From NCBI RefSeq assembly GCF_049650445.1, contig NZ_JBASAD010000029.1, positions 1-33,257 of the forward strand: 33,257 nt of DNA, written 5' to 3'. This document shows positions 8,229 through 15,050 of this stretch, one piece after another; the stretch's first letter is position 1, and every line of letters starts with the position of its first letter. This DNA comes from Castellaniella sp049650445 (GTDB taxonomy: Bacteria > Pseudomonadota > Gammaproteobacteria > Burkholderiales > Burkholderiaceae_B). The translations under genes were made by a program, and so were the position numbers. The notes under the pieces are model-generated. The model saw nothing but the letters and a program-made list of their open reading frames with translations, searched no databases and was not told the origin of the DNA.

Positions 8229-8862
8229 GATGCGCGACCTGAGCCTGGCCTTCGGACCGCGCATCGTGCTCGACGGCATCCGCCTGGACGTGCGCCCCGG
8301 CGAACGCATCGGCGTCATCGGTCCCAGCGGCGCCGGCAAGAGCACCCTGCTGCGCCTGGCGGCCGGCCTGCTGCGCCCGGACAGCGGGACCTGCCGCAAC
8401 ACCTTCCAACGCACCCGCCTGGTCTTCCAGGAGCCCCGCCTGCTGCCCTGGCGCAGCGTGGCCGACAACCTGGACATCGCCCTGCACGCGGGCGGCGTCC
8501 CCACCGACGAGATCGCCGCGCGACGGGATCGCTGGCTCGCCCGGGTGGGGCTGGCCGACACGGCGCGAGCCTGGCCGGCCGAGCTGTCGGGCGGCATGGC
8601 CCAGCGCGCCGCCCTGGCCCGCGCCCTGGCGCTGGAGCCGGACCTGCTGTTGCTCGACGAACCCTTCAGCGCGCTGGACCCGGCGCTGCGCGCCGACCTG
8701 GGGCGGCTGTGCGCCGAACAGGCCCGCGCCACCGGCACCGCGCTGGTCTGCATCAGTCATCAGCCCTGGGAGCTTGCCGGCCTGGCGGACCGCATCCTGC
8801 GCGTGGCCGACGGCCATGTCCAGGAACAACCCGCCGCCGGGGCGCCGCCCGCCGGCTCATAG
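8221..8862 (+). CDS. ABC transporter ATP-binding protein, SsuB/TauB-like
   Basis: A 213-residue ATPase with Walker A GPSGAGKST (34-42), Q-loop Gln70, signature LSGGM (122-126), Walker B DLLLLDEP (141-148) and H-loop His180. The EPRLLPW segment after the Q-loop is typical of the nitrate/sulfonate/taurine group. It is shorter than many homologues (about 240-270 aa) because the C-terminal tail is trimmed, but all catalytic motifs remain. It powers import through the permease encoded just upstream, and the TonB receptor gene follows after 48 bases. Confidence 0.92.
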   Translation: MLEMRDLSLAFGPRIVLDGIRLDVRPGERIGVIGPSGAGKSTLLRLAAGLLRPDSGTCRNTFQRTRLVFQEPRLLPWRSVADNLDIALHAGGVPTDEIAARRDRWLARVGLADTARAWPAELSGGMAQRAALARALALEPDLLLLDEPFSALDPALRADLGRLCAEQARATGTALVCISHQPWELAGLADRILRVADGHVQEQPAAGAPPAGS

Positions 8863-8910
8863 CCCGATTCTTCCACCCTTCTCTTTCACATTCCCTCACC
8901 GAGGAACCCC

Positions 8911-11028
8911 ATGAGCGCATCCTACGCCCTCACGCCCCTGGCTCTGACTCTGGCTCTCGCGGCCATCGGTCCGGCGCCAGCCCACGCCCAGGAAGTCCAG
9001 AGTCTGAACCCCATCACCGTCAGCGGTGACGCCCAGGCCTCCCCCCTGAACCCCGGCGTGAAGGCCGAACGTGCCCGCCTGGACGGCGTGGCCGGCGGCA
9101 CCAACCTGATCGAGCCGCAGAAGGAAACCCGCCTGGCCACGCTGCGGGATGCCCTGGACTACCAGCCTGGCCTGGTGGTCCAGGAATTCTTCGGCGGCCT
9201 GGACCAGCCGCGGCTGAACATCCGCGGCTCGGGCATCCAGAGCAACCCAGTGAACCGGGGCGTCATGCTGCTGCAGGACGGTCTGCCGCTGAACGAGGCC
9301 GACGGATCCTTCGTGATCGGTTTCCTGGAACCGCGCAACGCCCGCCTGATCAGCGCACGCCGGGGTGCCAACGCCCTGTCGCCGGCTGCCACCACCCTGG
9401 GCGGCGAGCTGGGTTTCCAGTCCCTGACGGGCACGGAAGGCGATCTGCTGCGCCTGGAAGGCGGCAGCTTCGGCCGCTTCGGCGCCCAGGCCGCCAAGGG
9501 ATTCCGCAGCGACAACCTGGATGGCCGCCTGAGCGTCACCCATGACGAATACGACGGCTACCGCCACCACTCCGGATCCAGGCGCACCAGCGTGCAGGGC
9601 AATTTCGGCGTCCAGGGCGACGGCTTCGAGAACCGCACGTACCTGTCGTACGTGGATCTGGACGTGGACATCCCGTTCGTCGTCACACGTGACCAGATGG
9701 AATACGACCCGCGCCAGACCAACGGCGAAGGGGTCAAGGTGAACCCGCCATTCAATCAGATCAATATCGACAAGCGCGATCCGCACCGCACCTCGCGCCA
9801 GTTCCGCGCCGCCAACCGCACGTACTGGGGCACGGAAACCCTGAACAACACCGTCGGGGTCTACGCCCAGAACATCGACGACGTCTTCCAGGATCCGATG
9901 ACGGCCACCGCAACCAAGGGCATGACCTACGGCGCCCAGTGGCAGCTCGCGGGCAAGTATCGCGCCATCGACTATCGCATCGCCCTGGACTGGGCGCGCA
10001 GCGACATGGACCGCGACCTGTACACCGTCGACAAGGAAACGGGCGGACGCAAGACCCACTACGGCATCTATGACCTGCAGGCGGAAAACCGCAGCGCCCT
10101 GCTGGGCTTCGCCTGGCACGTCGCGCCGCAATGGACGGTCGTGGGCGACGCCAAGTTCACCCAGGCCATCCGCGACGCGCGCGACCGCCTGACTGGAAAA
10201 TCCCTGGATCAGGACTGGAACTACGTCAGCCCGAAACTGGGGCTGGTCTGGCAGCCCGCCGAAGATCAGCGCTACTTCGTGAACGTCAGCCGCAGCAACG
10301 AGGCGCCCACCTACTGGGAAATCATCGGGGGAGGCAATCTGCCCAACCCCATGAACGATACGGCGGGCACGGCCAGCCTCAATGCCCTGAAGCTGCAGCG
10401 CGCCGACACCGTCGAGATCGGCGGCGAGGGCCGTCTGGGCGCAGGATCCTACGCGCCGCACTGGGCGCTGACGCTCTATCACAGCGACGTGAGGGACGAG
10501 CTCATGTCCGTCAGCACCGCCAACGGCACGCCCTCGGGCACCTACAACTACCAGGGCGGCACCCGTCACCAGGGTATCGAACTGGGCCTGAACGGCAGCC
10601 TGCCCGCCCCCGGCGAGAGCGCGGCCTTCGACTACCGCGTCGCCTACACCTTCAGCGACTTCCGCTTCAAGGGCGGCGAATACGCGGGCAACCGCATCGC
10701 CGGCGTGCCGCGCCACCTGGTCAGCGCCGAAGTCCTGTACCGCGTCGGCGGACTGCGCTTCGGCCCGAACGTGCGCTGGATGCCGGCCGCCACGGAAACC
10801 AACCACGCCAACACGCCGGATACCCAACAGGACAGCTATGCCCTGCTCGGTTTCAAGGTGGACTACCGGATCGACAAACACTGGCAGGCCTACGTGCAGG
10901 GCGACAACCTGACCGGCGTGACCTACGCCAGCGCCTTCGTCATCCGCAACACCGGCACGACCGCAATGCCCACATTCCTGCCCGGCAACGGCCGCAGCGT
11001 GACGGCGGGGATCACCTACCAGTTCTGA
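8911..11028 (+). CDS. TonB-dependent outer-membrane receptor
   Basis: A 705-residue receptor with a signal peptide cleaved after AHA at about residue 26, a TonB-box-like LNPITVSG soon after, a plug domain (about 60-165, with NIRGSGIQSNPVNRGVMLLQDGLPLNEADG) and a 22-strand-type barrel ending in Phe (AGITYQF). The sequence resembles ferric-siderophore or FecA-like receptors. AGGA precedes the ATG, and the 48-base gap to the ATPase gene holds no terminator, so it is probably the last gene of the Fur-controlled operon. It would bring the ligand into the periplasm for the NitT/TauT-like importer. No FecCD-type permease or siderophore enzyme is nearby, so the ligand is open. Confidence 0.92.
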   Translation: MSASYALTPLALTLALAAIGPAPAHAQEVQSLNPITVSGDAQASPLNPGVKAERARLDGVAGGTNLIEPQKETRLATLRDALDYQPGLVVQEFFGGLDQPRLNIRGSGIQSNPVNRGVMLLQDGLPLNEADGSFVIGFLEPRNARLISARRGANALSPAATTLGGELGFQSLTGTEGDLLRLEGGSFGRFGAQAAKGFRSDNLDGRLSVTHDEYDGYRHHSGSRRTSVQGNFGVQGDGFENRTYLSYVDLDVDIPFVVTRDQMEYDPRQTNGEGVKVNPPFNQINIDKRDPHRTSRQFRAANRTYWGTETLNNTVGVYAQNIDDVFQDPMTATATKGMTYGAQWQLAGKYRAIDYRIALDWARSDMDRDLYTVDKETGGRKTHYGIYDLQAENRSALLGFAWHVAPQWTVVGDAKFTQAIRDARDRLTGKSLDQDWNYVSPKLGLVWQPAEDQRYFVNVSRSNEAPTYWEIIGGGNLPNPMNDTAGTASLNALKLQRADTVEIGGEGRLGAGSYAPHWALTLYHSDVRDELMSVSTANGTPSGTYNYQGGTRHQGIELGLNGSLPAPGESAAFDYRVAYTFSDFRFKGGEYAGNRIAGVPRHLVSAEVLYRVGGLRFGPNVRWMPAATETNHANTPDTQQDSYALLGFKVDYRIDKHWQAYVQGDNLTGVTYASAFVIRNTGTTAMPTFLPGNGRSVTAGITYQF

Positions 11029-11041
11029 CCCTGGAAACAAC

Positions 11042-11064
11042 CGCGCCCGGGACTCCCGGGCGCG
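11042..11064. terminator. Perfect hairpin between convergent genes
   Basis: A 10-base-pair perfect GC stem (CGCGCCCGGG, loop ACT, CCCGGGCGCG) fills the 41-base gap between the TonB receptor stop and the convergent binding-protein stop. Its symmetry lets it act in both directions. Neither side has a clear T-run, so it may stop transcription weakly or mainly protect the 3' ends. Confidence 0.5.
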
Positions 11065-11069
11065 AGACT

Positions 11070-11867
11070 TCAGCTTCCGTTGGCCAGGACCTTGGGACTC
11101 AGATCGTTGCCGTGGTATTTCTTGTAGGCATCGTTCAGGCGGCCATTCTTCAGGTTCGTCCGCACCCAGCCGTCCACCCATTCTTTCAGTTGCGGCGTCT
11201 GCTTGGGCATGGCGATGCCCAGCATGAATTCGTGCTGCACGAACTTGGTTTCGTAGGGATCGGCCTTCAGCTTCTTGTTGACCTCGGCCACGTTGGGCCA
11301 CTGCGACGAGATCGCCTGCACCTGCTTGGACGCTGCCGCCGTCACCAGCGTGGCGTCGTCCTCGAAGCGGCGGATGTTGGCATCCGGCGCGTTCTTGGTG
11401 ATGTCGGTGTCGTTCACCGTGGCACGGGTCACGCCGATGTTCACGCCCTTCAAATCCTTGTAATCGGCGATCTTCACGTCCTTGGGCGCGGCGACGATGA
11501 TCTGCAGCGAGGCGTAGGGCACCGAGAAATCGATGACCTTGGCACGCTCCTCGGTGATCGACAGATTGGCCACGGCCAGGTCCGCCTTGCCGGTCTGGAT
11601 CGTCGGCACGCGCGCGGCGTTGGTGATGGGCACCAGTTCCAGCTTCACGCCCAGGTCCTTGGCCAGCATCTCGGCCGTGGACACGTCCGAGCCTTCAGGC
11701 TGCATCTGCGCGTTGGCGTAGCTGAACATGGGCACGCCCATGGCGATGGCCACGCGGATCACGCCGTCTTTCTTGATCTGGTCCAGGTCGCCCGCCTGGG
11801 CGGTGACGCCGAAGGCGCACAGTCCGAACCCAACGACAGCGGCCAACACGGTTTTTTCGAGTTTCAT
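11070..11867 (-). CDS. ABC binding protein, polar amino acid family (candidate uronate binder)
   Basis: A 265-residue periplasmic protein with a signal peptide ending near AQA-GD (about 25). It has the family core: GVIRVAIAMGVPMFSY, AEMLAKDLGVKLELVPIT, Arg86 (usual carboxylate ligand), GKADLAVANLSIT and a second lobe from about 120. Family members that bind amino acids have an Asp after the V-D-A strand (Asp161 in HisJ) that holds the alpha-ammonium group; by eye the equivalent here is Gln189, with Gln184 in place of the preceding Asp. This suggests a ligand without an alpha-amino group. The ATG at 11867 has GGAG seven bases before it. It is the last gene of the unit headed by udh. An amino acid ligand bound differently is still possible. 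Confidence 0.88.
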   Translation of the reverse strand: MKLEKTVLAAVVGFGLCAFGVTAQAGDLDQIKKDGVIRVAIAMGVPMFSYANAQMQPEGSDVSTAEMLAKDLGVKLELVPITNAARVPTIQTGKADLAVANLSITEERAKVIDFSVPYASLQIIVAAPKDVKIADYKDLKGVNIGVTRATVNDTDITKNAPDANIRRFEDDATLVTAAASKQVQAISSQWPNVAEVNKKLKADPYETKFVQHEFMLGIAMPKQTPQLKEWVDGWVRTNLKNGRLNDAYKKYHGNDLSPKVLANGS

Positions 11868-11925
11868 TGAAGTCTCCATCAAGTGATTGTTCCGGGGCCT
11901 TGCAGCAGTCCCGGCTGTCTGCTTC

Positions 11926-12654
11926 CTATAGGCCGTTGCCTATGAAATCCTGCAGTTCCTGCGTCTGGGGATTGACGAGGATGTCAGGCCCGCCGGTTTC
12001 CCAGACCTGCCCGTGGTGCATGAACACGATCTGATCGGCCACGCGCCGGGCGAAGGCCATCTCGTGCGTCACCAGGACCATGGTCATGCCGCCCTCGGCC
12101 AGCGCCTCGATGACCCTCAGCACCTCGCCGGTCAGCTTCGGGTCCAGGGCCGAGGTCACCTCGTCGAACAGCATCACCTGAGGCTCCATCGCCAGCGAAC
12201 GCGCAATCGCCACGCGCTGCTGCTGGCCACCGGACAACTGCTCGGGATAGCTGTCGTATTTTTCCAGCAGGCCGACGGTTTCCAGCACCTGGCGGGCACG
12301 TTCCTCGCAGGTCTTGCGCGGCAGCTTGCGCACGTGGCGCAGGGCCAGGGTGATGTTGTGGCCCACCGTCAGGTGGGGGAACAGGTTGTAGCTCTGGAAC
12401 ACGATGCCCACGTCCTTGCGCAACTGCTCCAGATCGACCTTGCCGCCGTCCAGTTGATGGCCGCACACCTGGATGAGGCCCTCGTCGATCGTTTCCAGAC
12501 GATCGATGCAACGCAAGGCCGTGCTTTTGCCCGAACCGCTCTGGCCGATGATGGCCACCACCTGCCCCCGGGCGATGTCGAAGGACACCCCCTTGAGGAC
12601 CTGGTTCGTTCCAAAGGACTTATGGACGTTCTGCAGACTAACGACGGCCGACAT
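11926..12654 (-). CDS. ABC ATPase, GlnQ/ArtP-like
   Basis: A 242-residue ATPase with Walker A GQSGSGKST (37-45), Q-loop Gln87, signature LSGGQ (140-144), Walker B VMLFDEVTSALD (160-171) and an H-loop in VTHEM. The DEVTSALDPKL segment and short C-terminus are hallmarks of the polar amino acid uptake group. It overlaps the upstream permease gene by 17 bases. It would drive import together with the two permeases and the binding protein of this operon. Confidence 0.93.
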   Translation of the reverse strand: MSAVVSLQNVHKSFGTNQVLKGVSFDIARGQVVAIIGQSGSGKSTALRCIDRLETIDEGLIQVCGHQLDGGKVDLEQLRKDVGIVFQSYNLFPHLTVGHNITLALRHVRKLPRKTCEERARQVLETVGLLEKYDSYPEQLSGGQQQRVAIARSLAMEPQVMLFDEVTSALDPKLTGEVLRVIEALAEGGMTMVLVTHEMAFARRVADQIVFMHHGQVWETGGPDILVNPQTQELQDFIGNGL

Positions 12655-13288
12655 TGAGCTTCTTCTCCATGGTTCGGCTCCACCGGGATAAGGGGTAGCA
12701 CAACAGGAAATAGAACCCGCCCACCAGCGCGAACACCAGGAAGGGCTGGAACAGGGAGTTGTTGATGATCTGCCCGGCGCGGGTCAGTTCCACGAAGCCC
12801 ACCACCGAAGCCAGGGACGTGGACTTGATGACCTGCACCAGAAAACCCACGGTAGCGGGCAGGGACAGGCGCACCGCCTGGGGGATGATGACCAGGATCA
12901 GCGACTGCCAGCGCGAGAATCCCAGGCATTCGGAGGCTTCCCATTGCGTCTTCTCGATGGCTTCCACACTGCCGCGCCAGATCTCCCCCAGGAAGGCGCT
13001 GACGTACACCATCAGGGCGACCCCGGCGGCGAGCAGCGGCGGCACGTCGATGCCGAAGATGCCGACGCCGAAATACACCACGAACAGCAGCACCAGCAGA
13101 GGAATGCCCTGGATCGTCTGGATGAACAGGGCGGCCGCCACCCGGACCACCGCCAGGCGCGACACGCGCGCCAACATCACGCCGAATCCGGCAAACGAAC
13201 CCAGGCCGAAGGACAGGGCCGACAACACCAGGGTCCAGCCCAGGCCCTTGAGCAGATAGACGAACTGCACGAGGCTGAATTCATCCAT
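12638..13288 (-). CDS. ABC permease, polar amino acid family (second subunit)
   Basis: A 216-residue HisM/GlnP-type permease with five or so transmembrane helices, a TIQGIPLLVLLF segment (usual RGTPLL motif) and the EAA loop near EASECLGFSRWQSLILVIIPQA. The ATG at 13288 is chosen for its GGGAGA ribosome site; an upstream in-frame start would add 12 unconserved residues. It overlaps the other permease gene by eight bases and the ATPase gene by 17. Two unequal permeases point to a heterodimeric channel. Confidence 0.9.
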   Translation of the reverse strand: MDEFSLVQFVYLLKGLGWTLVLSALSFGLGSFAGFGVMLARVSRLAVVRVAAALFIQTIQGIPLLVLLFVVYFGVGIFGIDVPPLLAAGVALMVYVSAFLGEIWRGSVEAIEKTQWEASECLGFSRWQSLILVIIPQAVRLSLPATVGFLVQVIKSTSLASVVGFVELTRAGQIINNSLFQPFLVFALVGGFYFLLCYPLSRWSRTMEKKLNVGRR

Positions 13289-14015
13289 GACGCATCTCCC
13301 GGACGGCACCGCGCGGTGCGGCAACCTGGCGGCGCGCGGCCCGTGCCACCACCCGGCGGCGGCGGAACAGAAATGTCCCGCCCAACCAGAACAGCGCCTT
13401 GAGCAGCACTGCCAGGCACAGGTACAGGAACGCGACGACGATATAGGTTTCCAGCGACAGGAAGGTGATGGACTGCACGTTGTTGGCCACGCCGGTCAGT
13501 TCCTCGGCCGAGATCTGCGAGGTCACGGAGGACATCAGCATCATCAGGACGAACTGGCTGGTGATGGACGGATAGACCTTCTCGAAGGCCGGCAGCATGA
13601 CGACGTGCCAATAGATCCGGGCGCGTGACAGGCCCAGGCATTCGGCCGCCTCGATCTGCCCCGGCGGCACCGCGTCCATGCCGGCACGGATGATCTCCGC
13701 CGAATAGGCGCCCACGTTGATGACCATGGTGATCACCGCCGCCACGGCGGCGGGCATGGTATAGCCCAGGCTGGACAGGCCAAAGTAGAAGATGAAGATC
13801 TGTACCAGGAACGGCGTGTTGCGCACGGTCTCGATGTACGCTCCGCACAGCCCCGACAGCCCGCGGTGGGTGCCGCGCCGGCCGATGGCGCACAGAATGC
13901 CCAGGATCAGACCGAACACGGTCGAGGCCAGCGTCAGTTCCAGTGTGGTCAGCGCACCGCCCAGGAAAACGTCCCAATAAGGCGCGAGGCCGGGAAAATT
14001 GAAGGTGTAGCGCAC
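13281..14015 (-). CDS. ABC permease, polar amino acid family (first subunit)
   Basis: A 244-residue permease of the HisQ/GltJ type: several hydrophobic helices, the ETVRNTPFLVQIFIFYFGL motif (about 62-80), and the EAA loop EAAECLGLSRARIYWHVVMLPAF. The C-terminal tail is unusually rich in Arg. It is the first transporter gene after udh, from which it is separated by 46 bases that contain a degenerate copy of the GntR operator. Its place directly behind a sugar-acid dehydrogenase is the main reason to doubt an amino acid substrate. Confidence 0.9.
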   Translation of the reverse strand: MRYTFNFPGLAPYWDVFLGGALTTLELTLASTVFGLILGILCAIGRRGTHRGLSGLCGAYIETVRNTPFLVQIFIFYFGLSSLGYTMPAAVAAVITMVINVGAYSAEIIRAGMDAVPPGQIEAAECLGLSRARIYWHVVMLPAFEKVYPSITSQFVLMMLMSSVTSQISAEELTGVANNVQSITFLSLETYIVVAFLYLCLAVLLKALFWLGGTFLFRRRRVVARAARRQVAAPRGAVREMRHG

Positions 14016-14049
14016 GCCAGGCCTCTCGACTTACCGTCCAAAGATATAA

Positions 14050-14062
14050 GACATCGTATATT
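14050..14062. promoter_or_regulatory. Degenerate GntR-type operator copy
   Basis: GACAT-CGT-ATATT is a weak match to the GTCAT-N3-ATGAC repeat, within a wider ATATAAG...TATAT near-palindrome, in the 46-base gap between udh and the transporter genes. It overlaps the last base of the udh stop. It may give the transporter a second, regulated promoter, or be chance. Confidence 0.3.
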
Positions 14063-14895
14063 TAGGAAGGGACATCCAGCGGATCGAACGGCCCCTGGAC
14101 CGTGAAGACGCCGCCCTGCATGACCATCGTCGGATCGTCCGCCGCCGGCATGGGCAGACTGTCGATCTGCGCACGGAAGACCTCGGACGTATCCTGCGGG
14201 GCGTAACCCAGGTGCGCCGCCAGGCGGTTGTCCCACCAGGGTGCCTTGTTGTCGGACATGCCGAAGGCGATGGTGTGGCCGATGCCGGGCGTGAACAGGC
14301 CCCGGCGGATCAATTCGGTCAGGTCTCGATAGCTGAGCCAGATGTGCATCATGCGGCGATCCCGGGGTTCCGGGAACGACGAGCCGATGCGGATGGACAG
14401 GGTCTCGATGCCGTAGCGGTCGTGATAGAAGCTGGCCATGCCCTCGCCGTACATCTTGGACAGGCCGTAATAGCCGTCGGGGCGGACAGGCATGGAGGCA
14501 TCGATCGTTTCGGACTGGCGATAGAAGCCCACTGCATGATTCGAACTGGCGAAGATCACGCGGCGCACGCCATGGCGGCGCGCGGCCTCGTAGATGTGGA
14601 AGATGCCTTTGATGTTGGCCTCGAGGATTTCCTCGAAGGGACGCTCGACCGACACGCCGCCCATGTGCACGATGGCCTCGCAGCCGCGCACCAGCTCGTC
14701 CACGGCCTGACGGTCGGCCAGGTCGCAGGGCTGCAGTTCCTCGCCCTCCGCCGCCTCGCCCAGCGACTGGACGTCGGACAGGCGCAGGACGCGCGTCATC
14801 GGCTTGAGCGTTTCGCGCAGCACGCGCCCCAACCCGCCGGCCGCGCCCGTCAACAGCAAGCGTTCAAACCTGTTTTCAGCCACACACTTCTCCAT
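14062..14895 (-). CDS. udh: Uronate dehydrogenase
   Basis: Udh oxidises D-glucuronate or D-galacturonate with NAD+ to the aldarolactone, the first step of the oxidative hexuronate pathway in the cytosol. The 277-residue protein is a short-chain/extended dehydrogenase with the nucleotide loop GAAGGLG (17-23), ASSNH at 116-120, and the catalytic YxxxK as Tyr143/Lys147. Close agreement with Agrobacterium Udh (remembered) includes GRVLRETLKPM, CDLAD, IVHMGGVSVERPFEEIL, RIGSSFPEPR and APWWDNR. The start is uncertain: ATG 14895 has no ribosome site, while a GTG at 14883 has GGAG six bases upstream and would give 273 aa. A near-perfect GntR operator lies 43 bases before the ATG. It heads the operon with the transporter genes. 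Confidence 0.93.
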   Translation of the reverse strand: MEKCVAENRFERLLLTGAAGGLGRVLRETLKPMTRVLRLSDVQSLGEAAEGEELQPCDLADRQAVDELVRGCEAIVHMGGVSVERPFEEILEANIKGIFHIYEAARRHGVRRVIFASSNHAVGFYRQSETIDASMPVRPDGYYGLSKMYGEGMASFYHDRYGIETLSIRIGSSFPEPRDRRMMHIWLSYRDLTELIRRGLFTPGIGHTIAFGMSDNKAPWWDNRLAAHLGYAPQDTSEVFRAQIDSLPMPAADDPTMVMQGGVFTVQGPFDPLDVPS

Positions 14896-14937
14896 CCAAT
14901 GCACGATCGAACCGATTGATTGAATGCATTGTGATAC

Positions 14938-14950
14938 GTCATCGTATGAC
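14938..14950. promoter_or_regulatory. GntR operator upstream of udh
   Basis: GTCAT-CGT-ATGAC is a perfect 5-3-5 inverted repeat, identical in both arms to the copy before kdgD. It lies between the terminator hairpin after ilvD and the udh start, where the udh promoter must be. The minus-strand sequence contains TACGAT in the position taken by TATGAT at the other sites. Confidence 0.7.
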
Positions 14951-15004
14951 TTGGAATCAGGAATTACCCTGAACGCCTAGCCTGACTTGGCCAGGCCTGG
15001 ACAC

Positions 15005-15034
15005 GATGACGGCGGCCCGTGGGCCGCCGTCATC
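15005..15034 (-). terminator. Strong hairpin after the second ilvD
   Basis: A perfect 14-base-pair stem (GATGACGGCGGCCC and its complement) with a two-base core loop lies 16 bases after the ilvD stop. No T-run follows in the minus direction, so it is a strong RNA structure rather than a textbook intrinsic terminator. It separates ilvD transcription from the udh promoter. Confidence 0.6.
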
Positions 15035-15050
15035 GGACATCAGCTTCAAA

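Noticed and set aside
8896..11301. 801-codon open frame antisense to the TonB receptor
   Set aside because: Low-complexity Ala/Val/Gly/Arg product with no family match; the opposite strand encodes a full receptor. It is a shadow of GC-rich codon use.
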